A stretch of DNA of 64,000 bases, from positions 31,277,876-31,341,875 of the forward strand of contig JBCFYV010011135.1 in NCBI GenBank assembly GCA_039000515.1, written 5' to 3'. Made by a program: the position numbers and the translations under genes. This DNA is from Timema cristinae. Its lineage: Eukaryota > Arthropoda > Insecta > Phasmatodea > Timematidae. Of the stretch, positions 43,612 through 54,928 are shown piece by piece. The number at the start of each line of letters is the position of its first letter. The stretch's first letter is position 1. The notes under the pieces are model-generated. The model was not told where the DNA came from and did not search any database. It saw nothing but the letters and a program-made list of their open reading frames with translations.

Positions 43612-45045
43612 GTCTGATTCTAGCTATATTACCTACCTAAGTTAGGTGTTATCTGGGGAGTGAGACGGGCTCTTAAGACGTCTGGTTCTAGTTGTATTAC
43701 CTACCTAAGTTAGGTGTTATCTGGGGGGTGAGACGGGCTCTTAAGACGTCTGGTTCTAGTTGTATTACCTACCTAAGTTAGGTGTTATCTGGGGGGTGAG
43801 ACGGGCTCTTAAGACGTCTGGTTCTAGCTGTATTACCTACCTAAGTTAGGTGTTATCTGGGGGTGAGACGGGCTCTTAAGACGTCTGGTTCTAGCTGTAT
43901 TACCTACCTAAGTTAGGTGTTATCTGGGGGGTGAGACGGGCTCTTAAGACGTCTGGTTCTAGCTGTATTACCTACCTAAGTTAGGTGTTATCTGGAGGTG
44001 AGACGGGCTCTTAAGAGCTCTGGTTCTAGCTGTATTACCTACCTAAGTTAGGTGTTATCTGGGGAGTGAGACGGGCTCTTAAGACGTCTGGTTCTAGTTG
44101 TATTACCTACCTAAGTTAGGTGTTATCTGGGGGGTGAGACGGGCTCTTAAGACGTCTGGTTCTAGCTGTATTACCTACCTAAGTTAGGTGTTATCTGGAG
44201 GTGAGACGGGCTCTTAAGAGCTCTGGTTCTAGCTGTATTACCTACCTAAGTTAGGTGTTATCTGGGGAGTGAGACGGGCTCTTAAGACGTCTGGTTCTAG
44301 TTGTATTACCTACCTAAGTTAGGTGTTATCTGGGGGGTGAGACGGGCTCTTAAGACGTCTGGTTCTAGCTGTATTACCTACCTAAGTTAGGTGTTATCTG
44401 GGGGTGAGACGGGCTCTTAAGACGTCTGGTTCTAGCTGTATTACCTACCTAAGTTAGGTGTTATCTGGGGGTGAGACGGGCTCTTAAGACGTCTGGTTCT
44501 AGCTGTATTACCTACCTAAGTTAGGTGTTATCTGGAGGTGAGACGGGCTCTTAAGAGCTCTGGTTCTAGCTGTATTACCTACCTAAGTTAGGTGTTATCT
44601 GTGGGGTGAGACGGGCTCTTAAGACGTCTGGTTCTAGCTGTATTACCTACCTAAGTTAGGTGTTATCTGGGGAGTGAGACGGTCTCTTAAGACGTCTGGT
44701 TCTAGCTGTATTACCTACCTAAGTTAGGTGTTATCTGGAGGTGAGACGGGCTCTTAAGAGCTCTGGTTCTAGCTGTATTACCTACCTAAGTTAGGTGTTA
44801 TCTGGGGGGTGAGACGGGCTCTTAAGACGTCTGGTTCTAGCTGTATTACCTACCTAAGTTAGGTGTTATCTGGGGGGTGAGACGGGCTCTTAAGACGTCT
44901 GGTTCTAGCTGTATTACCTACCTAAGTTAGGTGTTATCTGGAGGTGAGACGGGCTCTTAAGAGCTCTGGTTCTAGCTGTATTACCTACCTAAGTTAGGTG
45001 TTATCTGGGGGGTGAGACGGGCTCTTAAGACGTCTGGTTCATGTT
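43612..45045 (+). repeat. SatE array, 66-68 bp unit, higher-order pattern
   Basis: About 21 units with tacctacctaagttaggtgt and gagacgggctcttaag. A variant unit (tctggaggtgagac, then aagagctctgg) sits at 43991, 44193, 44531, 44733 and 44937, so intervals are 202, 338, 202 and 204 bp: three units, once five. Confidence 0.98.
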
Positions 45046-45536
45046 ATATGACTGGGTTTATAACATCCTTATTCTTGTGCCACAAGCGTTAGAGAGAACA
45101 AACAATACAAATAAAACATGGTGTCTAATTTGTGTGTGTGGCAGTATATGGAACGGAGGAGAACTCTCAGTGATTTTATAAGTCAGAAAATAAACTACTC
45201 CTTATTTTATAAGTTACCTACAAACAACTCCATGGTAAGCTACTATTTCACTGTGTTTTTATATATATTTTTTTATTTTATTTGTCAGTTTCATTATTAT
45301 TTTTACTACCCACACCTAAAGTATTGTATCCGCGAAAATCTGTAGACTTCAAGTTATGATATCTCTCTTGTTTTATATGTCTGGGAACTTAAATAAGTTG
45401 TTTCTACTATCGCATACGTTTGTACAGTCGGATTTATAAAAGAAGGGTCTCAACTTACAGCTATAAAAGTCACTTGATCTACTTTCAGGTATTAATACGT
45501 CAAGCCCTATGATTTGCAGTTATCACTTTAGATGGA
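45046..45536. other. No recognisable feature
   Basis: AT-rich; a 75-residue open frame with a hydrophobic end is probably chance. Confidence 0.55.
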
Positions 45537-45543
45537 TCCGATC

Positions 45544-45903
45544 AACTGGGCACCGCCATCTGGGTGACACCAAATGGGCGCTTGTGAACTGGGTGCCAGG
45601 TTTTTTTCTTAATGTTAACAAAAAAATAATAATTCATGATAAAAACAAGCAAAAAGGCAATCATGCGCAACACCATATAAAAATTTAAAAAGGGTTAGGT
45701 TAGGTTAGGTTAGGTTAGATTTTAACTTAATAAATATACACAAATTAAGTTTTCTCTGTTATTTTTTTAACAACTCCAAACATGGATATAAATTAAAAAA
45801 GTTATTACGTTTTTACACTGGCGGACAGTTCGCAGCGCCCGATCTTTCCAGTGCCCAATCGGTGGTGCCCAGATGGCGGTGCCCAGATGGCGGTACCCAT
45901 TTG
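45544..45903. mobile_element. MITE with ~70-100 bp inverted ends carrying TTAGG repeats
   Basis: Left tgggcaccgccatctggg and gggcgcttgtgaactgggtg pair with right-end copies (cccagatggcggtgccca; cagttcgcagcgccc). The right end has a duplicated subunit. The AT-rich centre carries the GGTTA run. Confidence 0.75.
45692..45718 (+). repeat. Interstitial (GGTTA)5
   Basis: Five perfect GGTTA units, the arthropod telomere sequence, inside the MITE. Confidence 0.9.
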
Positions 45904-46036
45904 TCCAAGACTACACTTCAGATAGATATTACCAAGACCGATAACATAGCAATAATAATATGGTATCAATGGTGACACGAAACAAATTTGTATTTTATAA
46001 ATGGTACTTCCTAAGAAAATTTAACTTTATATCCCT

Positions 46037-46063
46037 CTGTCTGTCTGTCTGTCTGTCTGTCTC
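46037..46063 (+). repeat. (GTCT)n microsatellite
   Basis: About six units. Confidence 0.95.
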
Positions 46064-46467
46064 TGATGCTACAACATAAACTGTTTGTTATATTTCGTTA
46101 AAACTTAATATTAATTATATGGTATATGGTATTACCTTGAGAATAAATTGCCATTTTAATTGTAACTATAAAACTTAAGGTGGATTAATTAAAGATCGTT
46201 TTGTTTAAATCGATATTTTATATAAATTCTGTTCAAAATCGATATCCGACGAGTATTAAAAACTTATTGATAAACATACTGCCATTTTTTAAGATCATGG
46301 GTTATTTTATGAATGATTTATTTTTTTAAATATTTAAAATTTCGAAAATTACAGCAAAAAATTTTCTTCTTCAAAATTTTTATTTGGGGTATATTTAACA
46401 TTCTATATATCAATGTACAATTTTTCAGAGCAATTGACCCTGATCCAATTCTTTAAATCATGTCTGA
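46064..46467. other. No recognisable feature
   Basis: AT-rich unique sequence. Confidence 0.55.
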
Positions 46468-47085
46468 AACAGAAGATGTTATTGGAAAAGAGTGTAGTGT
46501 CTGTGAGCTCCATGAGGCTCTAGGTACGTGTCTAGTACAGAAGATGTTATTGAAAAGAGTGTAGTGTCTGTGAGCCCATGAGCTCTAGGTACGTGTCTAG
46601 TGCAGAAGATGTTATTGGAAAAGAGTGTAGTGTCTGTGAGCTCCATGAAGCTGTAGGTACGTGTCTAGTGCAGAAGATGTTATTGGAAAAGAGTGTAGTG
46701 TCTGTGAGCTCCATGAGGCTCTAGGTACGTGTCTATGACATAGATGTTATTGGAAAGAGTGTAGTGTTGTGAGCTCCATTGAGCTCTAGGTACGTGTCTA
46801 TACAGAAGATGTTATTGGAAAAGAGTGTAGTGTCTGTGAGTTCCATGAAGCTGTAGGTACGTGTCTAGTGCAGAAGATGTTATTGGAAAAGAGTGTAGTG
46901 TCTGTGAGCTCCATGAGGCTCTAGGTACGTGTCCAGTACAGAAGATGTTATTGGAAAAGAGTGTAGTGTCTGTGAGCTCCATGAAGCTGTAGGTACGTGT
47001 CTAGTACAGAAGATGTTATTGGAAAAGAGTGTAGTGTCTGTGAGCTCCATGAGGCTCTAGGTACGTGTCTAGTACAGAAGATTTG
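46468..47085 (+). repeat. SatJ array, 68-bp unit
   Basis: About nine units with cagaagatgttattggaaaa, gagtgtagtgtctgtgagct and ctaggtacgtgtctagt. The third and sixth units (46540-46800) have clustered single-base losses. Confidence 0.97.
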
Positions 47086-47089
47086 AAGG

Positions 47090-47400
47090 GGAGAGGGGGT
47101 TAAAGTGGGCCAGGCACCCCAATTTGACGTAATTCTCGTCTATTCAGCGGGATGTGCCTTTGGCCGGGCGGTTCTTTTGAAAGCGGCTGCAGGCGACGTC
47201 CCACCCTCCCCTTTTCTCTCAGTACTCACATCAACAATCCTTATCAACTGTCTCTTGTCGACTGATTCTATTTCAGTTCTCTACATTTCGAACCTTACGT
47301 TTCTCACTTCTCTTTGTCGGCCTGCCCGCTATTAATTAGATTAATTGCGTTCGACCAAACTGGCGAGCGAACGCGTGGCTAGCAGACTGATCCTAGTTTA
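47090..47400 (+). promoter_or_regulatory. Unique GC-richer block with paired homeodomain sites
   Basis: taattagattaatt (47333-47346) combines two homeodomain cores. The block is non-repetitive and less AT-rich than its flanks. Candidate cis-regulatory element. Confidence 0.25.
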
Positions 47401-47639
47401 TTAGAGGGTCGTTTTAACAACCGATTTATTGTTGTGGTTTTTATATCCTCTCTCCAAGTTAATGCTGATTCTTATTAATGGTCTTACCAATTAAATTAGG
47501 CCGTTAATATCAAGTGTGCCAAACCTATCTAAATAATAAAAATATCAACATGAGAAGTTTCCCAGCACTCAATGAACCAACATACAATAATATTGCCTAG
47601 CGCCTGTAAACTAGACTGTACCGGCTCGAGCGCACGCTC

Positions 47640-47815
47640 CAGTCTGACCGTCCCCTTAGGGGTAGTTGCTGGCTACAGATCCAAAGGTTCCGGGTTCAAT
47701 ACCCGGTGCTTTCCAGATATTTCTGTGAAGTGGTGCTGGCTAGAACGCGATTAGACTCGACCTCGTGAGGACAAATTAGGAGTTACTTGAATAAAGTAAA
47801 TAAATAAATTAAAGG
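47640..47815 (+). mobile_element. tRNA-like SINE with A-rich tail
   Basis: ttaggggtagttgctggct (A-box like) and ccgggttcaatacccgg (B box in a perfect T arm); the tail is aataaagtaaataaataaat. Confidence 0.55.
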
Positions 47816-47817
47816 CT

Positions 47818-47925
47818 ATGGTCTAGAAAACTGAGCTTAAGGGCTGGTGGATTCGTTGTGTTGACCACATGACACCCTATACCCGCAGAAAGTAGCATTA
47901 TCTTAGTCAACTGATGGTGACCAGT
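47818..47925 (+). mobile_element. SINE-E body fragment
   Basis: gattcgttgtgttgaccaca and tgacaccctatacc match SINE-E bodies at 29275 and 17738. Confidence 0.5.
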
Positions 47926-47930
47926 GGTTG

Positions 47931-48454
47931 GAATATCTCGATTGCTAATGGAGAAGGGAGATATTTTAATAAAATGATACATTTAGAAAATGAAATTGTC
48001 CTTGGGTACACGTAGCCGGGATGGGATAACTGACCTCTCCAATCACCATGAAACCAGCCCCGCTTGATGTTTTGTCGTCGTGTCCACCAGTGCGGGTTTA
48101 TATCTTCACTATAATCACCTGTTCCTCTGTCCAGCCGAAAAAATATAGAGCCCAGAAGACTTAGTGATCTGAAGTCTTGCAGAAAAATAGCCTCACGACC
48201 AAAAAGGTACGGGAGTATTTGGTGAAAGAAAATTATAATCGGTGCCCCCAAAAAAATAAAAAGTCAAAAAAATGTCGACAAACTGACAGAACTGCATTGC
48301 AAAAAAACACTTTTTCGGATTCGGAGGGGAGGGGATCATGAAACGTCGACATTTATAAAAAATTCGAGTTAATTTTTTTTCTTTACGATCATATTTTCTC
48401 TACCTGTAAGTTAGCGAGAAAGTATAATGAAGAAACACCCACTTTTTATTTAAA
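47931..48454. other. Unassigned; R2 fragment near 48340
   Basis: A reverse 114-residue frame (48251-47907) has no recognisable domain and overlaps the SINE-E body. R2 appears in reverse (gatcatgaaacgtcgacatt). Confidence 0.4.
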
Positions 48455-48540
48455 TTAAGTTAGTGATGCCATCTGTTGGAACATCATGAAATTTTTCTAG
48501 TGTACTTTAATTTATGGTTAAATTAAGTTTCTGTTAAATT
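48455..48540 (+). repeat. Single SatA unit
   Basis: gttagtgatgccatctgttg, then tttatggttaaatt; diverged. It is followed by the AT spacer and the SatB array. Confidence 0.85.
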
Positions 48541-48555
48541 TAAATTAATTAATTT

Positions 48556-48985
48556 AAAATAAAAAGTGTTTCCTGAGGTTCTTGTTAGGTTTGAGATATA
48601 AAAGTGTTTCCTGGGTTTCTTGTGAGTTTTGAGATATAAAAGTGTTTCCTGGTTTCTTGTGAGGTTTGAAATATAAAAGTGTTTCCTGGGTTTCTTGTGA
48701 GGTTTGAGATATAAAAGTGTTTCCTGAGGTTCTTGTGAGGTTTGAGATATAAACGTGTTTCTTGTGAGGTTTGAAATATAAAAGTGTTTCCTGGGTTTCT
48801 TGTGAGGTTTGAGATATAAAAGTGTTTCCTGGGTTTCTTGTGAGGTTTGAGATATAAAAGTGTTTCCTGGGTTTCTTGTGAGTTTTGAGATATAAAAGTG
48901 TTTCCTGGGGTTTCTTGTGAGGTTTGAGATATAAAAGTGTTTCCTGGGTTTCTTGTGAGGTTTGAGATATAAAAGTGTTTCCTGG
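48556..48985 (+). repeat. SatB array, 38-bp unit
   Basis: About 11 units of gtttcctgggtttcttgtga then ggtttgagatataaaa. All three reverse frames of the unit lack stops, so a 177-residue reverse frame runs through; it is a repeat artefact. Confidence 0.96.
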
Positions 48986-49244
48986 AAAAGGTGTATATTG
49001 TTATTTTCCTCTGTACTCTTGAAATAAGATTTGGAGCTCGGATTGGATCTTTTCAACTTATTTGTTGTAACCCTTTACTGAACAAGTTGCAAAATTTCTG
49101 TTTCTGGTCTCACTCAATTTTCCGCCCCATGAGACCTGGGCAATAAATATTTCCACCCGATTTCACCCTTTACTAGATAGATGGGTCTGAAGAGGTCTAC
49201 CCTATCTCACCCCAACACACCCAACACTGAACTGGACGAGAAAC

Positions 49245-51622
49245 GGTCTACAGTCCAATGTTCATAGGAAGAACCTTATCTAGCAGCTATAACAGTTACT
49301 ACAGTCCAATGTTCATAGGAAGAACCTTATCTGACAGCTAGAACAGTTACTACATTCCATTGTTCAAAAGAAGAACCTTATCTGACAGCTATAACAGTTA
49401 CTACAGTCCAATGTTCATAGGAAGAACCTTATCTGACAGCTAGAACAGTTACTACATTCCATTGTTCAAAAGAAGAACCTTATCTGACAGCTAGAACAGT
49501 TACTACATTCCATTGTTCAAAAGAAGAACCTTATCTGACACCTAGAACAGTTACTACAGTCCAATGTTCATAGGAAGAACCTTATCTGACAGCTAGAACA
49601 GTTACTACAGTCCAATGTTCATAGGAAGAACCTTATCTGACAACTAGAACAGATACTACAATCCAATGTTCATAGGAAGAACCTTATCTGACAACTAGAA
49701 CAGTTACTACAATCCATTGTTCATAAGAAGAACCTTATCTGACAACTAGAACAGATACTACAGTCCATTGTTCAAAAGAAGAACCTTATCTGACAACTAG
49801 AACAGTTACTACAATCCAATGTTCATAGGAAGAACCTTATCTGACAACTAGAACAGTTACTACAATCCATTGTTCAAAAGAAGAACCTTATCTGACAACT
49901 AGAACAGATACTACAGTCCAATGTTCATAGGAAGAACCTTATCTGACAACTAGAACAGTTACTACAATCCAATGTTCATAGGAAGAACCTTATCTGACAG
50001 CTAGAACAGTTACTACATTCCATTGTTCAAAAGAAGAACCTTATCTGACACCTAGAACAGTTACTACAGTCCAATGTTCATAGGAAGAACCTTATCTGAC
50101 AGCTAGAACAGTTACTACAGTCCAATGTTCATAGGAAGAACCTTATCTGACAACTAGAACAGATACTACAGTCCATTGTTCATAAGAAGAACCTTATCTG
50201 ACAACTAGAACAGTTACTACAATCCAATGTTCATAGGAAGAACCTTATCTGACAACTAGAACAGTTACTACAGTCCAATGTTCATAGGAAGAACCTTATC
50301 TGACAACTAGAACAGATACTACAGTCCAATGTTCATAAGAAGAACCTTATCTGACAACTAGAACAGTTACTACAATCCAATGTTCATAGGAAGAACCTTA
50401 TTTGAGAGCTAGAACAGTTACTACAGTCCAATGTTCATAGGAAGAACCTTATCTGACAACTAGAACAGTTACTACAATCCAATGTTCATAGGAAGAACCT
50501 TATTTGAGAGCTAGAACAGTTACTACAGTCAAATGTTCATAGGAAGAACCTTATCTGACAGCTATAAAAGTTACTACAGTCCAATGTTCATAGGAAGAGA
50601 ACCTTATCTGACAACTAGAACAGTTACTACAGTCCAATGTTCATAGGAAGAACCTTATCTGACAACTAGAACAGATACTACAGTCCATTGTTCATAAGAA
50701 GAACCTTATCTGACAACTAGAACAGTTACTACAATCCAATGTTCATAGGAAGAACCTTATCTGACAACTAGAACAGTTACTACAGTCCAATGTTCATAGG
50801 AAGAACCTTATCTGACAACTAGAACAGATACTACAGTCCAATGTTCATAAGAAGAACCTTATCTGACAACTAGAACAGTTACTACAATCCAATGTTCATA
50901 GGAAGAACCTTATTTGAGAGCTAGAACAGTTACTACAGTCCAATGTTCATAGGAAGAACCTTATCTGACAACTAGAACAGATACTACAGTCCAATGTTTA
51001 TAGGAAGAACCTTATCTGACAACTAGAACAGTTACTACAATCCATTGTTCAAAAGAAGAACCTTATCTGACAACTAGAACAGATACTACAGTCCAATGTT
51101 CATAGGAAGAACCTTATCTGACAACTAGAACAGATACTACAGTCCATTGTTCATAAGAAGAACCTTATCTGACAACTAGAACAGTTACTACAATCCAATG
51201 TTCATAGGAAGAACCTTATTTGAGAGCTAGAACAGTTACTACAGTCCAATGTTCATAGGAAGAACCTTATCTGACAACTAGAACAGATACTACAGTCCAA
51301 TGTTCATAGGAAGAACCTTATCTGACAACTAGAACAGATACTACAGTCCATTGTTCATAAGAAGAACCTTATCTGACAACTAGAACAGTTACTACAATCC
51401 AATGTTCATAGGAAGAACCTTATTTGAGAGCTAGAACAGTTACTACAGTCCAATGTTCATATGAATAACCTTATCTGACAGCTAGAACAGTTACTACAAT
51501 CCAATGTTCATAGGAAGAACCTTATCTGACAGCTAGAACAGTTACTACAGTCCAATGTTCATAGGAAGAACCTTATTTGAGAGCTAGAACAGTTACGACA
51601 GTCCAATGTTCATAGGAAGAAA
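49245..51622 (+). repeat. SatG array, locus 3, largest
   Basis: About 46 units of 51 bp. Variants (attgttcaaaag, atttgagagc, agatactac) recur in blocks; a block of about 510 bp at 50161-50410 onward repeats from 50672. Confidence 0.98.
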
Positions 51623-51762
51623 ATGTTGGAGCAACTTTAAAGTCGGTGCGGACCTTTCTTTGGAGGTCTCTTATGGCTAAACGGTAAGACCATTATATTA
51701 GTTTACATCCATTTGCAAATAAAACACACTAGGGGGTTTGGGGGCGGGTCCCCGACGGGCAA
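51622..51762 (+). repeat. Dispersed repeat R1, copy 2
   Basis: ggagcaactttaaagtcggt and ggtttgggggcgggtccccg match 7641-7800. It abuts SatG directly. Confidence 0.65.
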
Positions 51763-51764
51763 AG

Positions 51765-51815
51765 CGAGTTATCATATATGCGTACAACCTGAGCGGGAAC
51801 TAAGACGCGTTATAT
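51765..51815 (+). mobile_element. Orphan SINE 3' tail
   Basis: gcgtacaacctgagcgggaa and ctaagacgcg are a diverged shared tail. Confidence 0.5.
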
Positions 51816-52373
51816 ATATAAAATAAAAGGTTGTACCTTACTATGAACTCACTATAGAAAAAAACAACCAAAATAGAAATCGATTTTTCCTCTCATCAAA
51901 TGTAAAATTTAATCTTGATACTAGAGACAAATAATAAAAAAGTAAACATTACCAAGACCACTGAATGAATTATAGATTACACTCTTCCTTTGAAAGACAT
52001 TAATTATTCTTTTGTGTGTCCCCCCTCCCCAAACATGACCACCATGACACTTTCCTAGAGGACAATAGAAATCTTCTTCCAATGACCGGATAGATCAAGC
52101 CGTTGTGGATCGACCAAGGTATCAGTCGACCCTGACCTGGTTTTATTTCACCGTTATAGTGGTGGTACCCCTGTCACTTGAGTGGCGGGAGAGGAGGGTT
52201 AACAGTTGAAACTCGACTTGAGCACGGGTTTCAACCAACAGACAGCTGAAGGGTTCTCACAAAGGCTACCCCCCCCCCCCATATCCCCCCTTAAACCATC
52301 TTTCCCTAACATTTATATTGTGTCCAAACAAACACACTACAAAGATACATTGCTTATATTGGTGGGTTTTTTT
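51816..52373. other. No recognisable feature
   Basis: Unique sequence with a C run at 52269-52280. Confidence 0.55.
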
Positions 52374-52627
52374 CACCGCGTCTTACTACCCGTTCGGGTT
52401 ATACGTTTATGTAATAACTACGATAATGTTTTTTTTAAGGATTAGGAAGGTTATATTTAGAAGAAGTGTACCCACATTTAAATATAGAGACAGAGTGGAA
52501 AACCATTTAGAAAAAAAAAACTACCCTCATTACACCCGACCGGGATTTGAACCTTGATCTCCCAGCCATCAGCAGTCTAGTCTACTGCGAGAGTAGCGCC
52601 TTAGACGATGCGGCCACCAAGGCGGTT
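52374..52627 (-). mobile_element. SINE-C copy
   Basis: Tail accgcgtcttactacccgtt, body gtgtacccacattt, B box gatttgaaccttgatc, head cgatgcggccaccaaggcgg. Confidence 0.87.
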
Positions 52628-53298
52628 ATTTTTTAGTATATTATGTATCTTTAACGGCGTTGCTTATTTGGAGATTTCGAAGTTATTTTGCGAAGAGGAT
52701 TTCATTTTACACTGAAGCAGTCTAAGCAGTATCACACTTAGACACCAATGTACGAAATAGAAAGAGAGGGTAGAAAATAAGCAGTTAACCCTGAGAGGCC
52801 TCTTATTTATCTACTGATAACACTTCCCCTCTTCCTATGACGAGTGTACACACTCATTTTTTACTATTTGGGCAATAAAAACATTGATTTTTTTTTAAAA
52901 AAACTACCCTTTCCTTTTTTCTTATTCCAGATAGTCATTTGTTACCACGGACATTTTTAATCCACATCCTGGCAGGAAGACTCCTACAGGACATTTTCGT
53001 GAATAAATTAAATATCCTGAGTTGTAGAGGATATTTTAAAAATACGTGTACAAGTAAAAAAACTACTCCAAGATAAAAATAATAATGTTGTGACAATGTA
53101 GGACTATTTTTAGAATTAATGGTATTTGTTTCAACGTTATTATCTTTAAAACTAGCTGAGTAAAACGTAAAGTAACTAACATGTGAAATCCTATTTTGAC
53201 CGACCGTGACGTCACAGGTAGACAACGTCACCTCTTTGTTTGCGTTTCATTAGAAAAAGCACAACTAACCGGATACAAGAGCGTAAATAAAAATACGA
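52628..53298. other. No recognisable gene
   Basis: A reverse 98-residue frame (53231-52935) is unrecognised. Confidence 0.5.
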
Positions 53299-53768
53299 AA
53301 CTTCTTATCTGAAAGTAAAGAGGAAAGCTCGCTGCTAGTTCTCAAATATCAAACAATGACTGTATTTGTTAGAGGAAACTTCTTATCTGAAGGTAAAGAG
53401 GAAAGCTCACTGCTAGTTCTCAAATATCAAACAATGACTGTATTTGTTAGAGGAAACTTCTTATCTCAAGGTAAAGAGGAAAGCTCACTGCTAGTTCTCA
53501 AATATCAAACAATGACTGTATTTGTTAGAGGAAACTTCTTATCTCAAGGTAAAGAGGAAAGCTCACTGCTAGTTCTCAAATATCAAACAATGACTGTATT
53601 TGTTAGAGGAAACTTCTTATCTGAAGGTAAAGAGGAAAGCTCGCTGCTAGTTCTCAAATATCAAACAATGACTGTATTTGTTGGAGGAAACTTCTTATCT
53701 CAAGGTAAAGAGGAAAGCTCGCTGCTAGTTCTCAAATATCAAACAATGACTGTATTTGTTAGAGGAAG
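53299..53768 (+). repeat. SatK array, 78-bp unit
   Basis: Six units of aaacttcttatctgaaggta, aagaggaaagctcactgcta and aatgactgtatttgttagag. As 78 is 26 codons, a forward 153-residue frame of 26-residue repeats stays open; there is no splice or upstream support for a gene. Confidence 0.96.
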
Positions 53769-53851
53769 GCTAAATATAGAGCCCCTTTTCATCAAGACTA
53801 GTCTTATAACTCCGTGAATATGATTAAAAAGTCGTTGAAAATGAGCTAATG

Positions 53852-54062
53852 TCACATTTTCACACTTTTATTTAAATTGTTTTCTATTATTAATACTCAA
53901 AATATGGGGGGTTTTATAGGAAAAAGAGCCCTCGTTGGAATCTTTCAACTTTCTATTTATTTTGGCGCGAACCATATTTTAAATTAACGCGTCGTGGAAT
54001 TTAATATAAAGTTAGAGCCGAATGTCTGCGCGGCAATTTATCAATTACCGAGAGGCAGCTCC
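53852..54062 (+). repeat. Dispersed repeat R3, copy 2
   Basis: Matches 35418-35605: tttggcgcgaaccatatttt and gcgcggcaatttatcaatta. Confidence 0.7.
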
Positions 54063-54389
54063 CTTAATATTATAGAATGAGACTCACGCCTCTGTCCGCG
54101 AGTCCACAGGTACGGTTAACGAAGAAAACTCAAAATGTCTCATTACTATGCATTTATTTGTCAAATCACTGTTGCATGTAATATAGCGTCTCTTTAAGCA
54201 ACTAAGAGAAACATCAAAGTGTCCAATCTCTTTCATTAATTAATAATATACAGGTTGAAATGTCTTGCATTTCGTTTAAATGAACTGAGGACCCAAATTA
54301 GGTTGGTAATTTTGCGTCTAAGGCGCTCTTGTTTTGTTTTGGGACTACTTTTTTTTTCTCTTGTAAATGGTGATTCGGAACGCCTCTTT

Positions 54390-54470
54390 GAAGCTAGAGT
54401 TCCAATTAACATCCTAATTAGTAGCGACGCATGCGCTATATAAGCCATGATACCTTACGGGCAACACGTG
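54390..54470 (+). promoter_or_regulatory. Candidate TATA promoter
   Basis: cgcatgcgc (NRF1-like, 54428-54436) abuts tatataag (54437-54444); a homeodomain-like ctaattag is just upstream. No coding exon is recognised after it. Confidence 0.35.
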
Positions 54471-54928
54471 TGCGGGAAATATAGACTTATTACTGGTAGA
54501 TGAACCTAAACCAGATGTGGTGTATCCAAATAATTATTACTCCTAGAATGTGCATAAAATCTACACCTAACAGGAAAACATATACTTAAACGATATACTT
54601 TTTCTACTAAACACCCAACTATTTTAGAAACAAATCAATATCGCAATTTTTTTTTATAAGTTTAGATACACTGTAAGGTCATTCGACAATAAAATGTTAC
54701 TGAACAATTTTAAAAATTGTATAACTTAACTATAAATAGTGATTCAATGATTTCAAATCAAATCAATATAATTCACGAGTTATAAGGATTCAAACCTGAT
54801 ATTTTATACTTCTTACGTTCCATTGTTAAGTTACATCGACAACATTTCTGCCTACATTGGTAACGGACAGAAAGAGAAGCACTCAGGCAGAGGTACAGGT
54901 TATAGCGATAGCAGGTTTTATGCTGAAG
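54471..54928. other. No recognisable feature
   Basis: AT-rich unique sequence. Confidence 0.55.

Noticed and set aside
45692..45718. Chromosome end
   Set aside because: Only five GGTTA units, internal to a MITE with unique DNA on both sides.
47907..48251. 114-residue reverse frame as a gene
   Set aside because: Overlaps a SINE-E body; no recognisable domain.
48523..49056. 177-residue reverse open frame
   Set aside because: It runs through the 38-bp SatB array, whose three reverse frames all lack stops; the protein is just shifted readings of the repeat.
49245..51622. CRISPR-like array
   Set aside because: The repeats are contiguous with no unique spacers, in a eukaryotic context; this is satellite DNA.
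53356..53817. 153-residue forward frame of 26-residue repeats
   Set aside because: The 78-bp SatK unit is a multiple of three and happens to be open. No gene context, splice sites or non-repeat coding sequence.
54236..54448. Two overlapping frames on opposite strands as genes
   Set aside because: Neither is recognisable; the interval fits non-coding or promoter DNA better.
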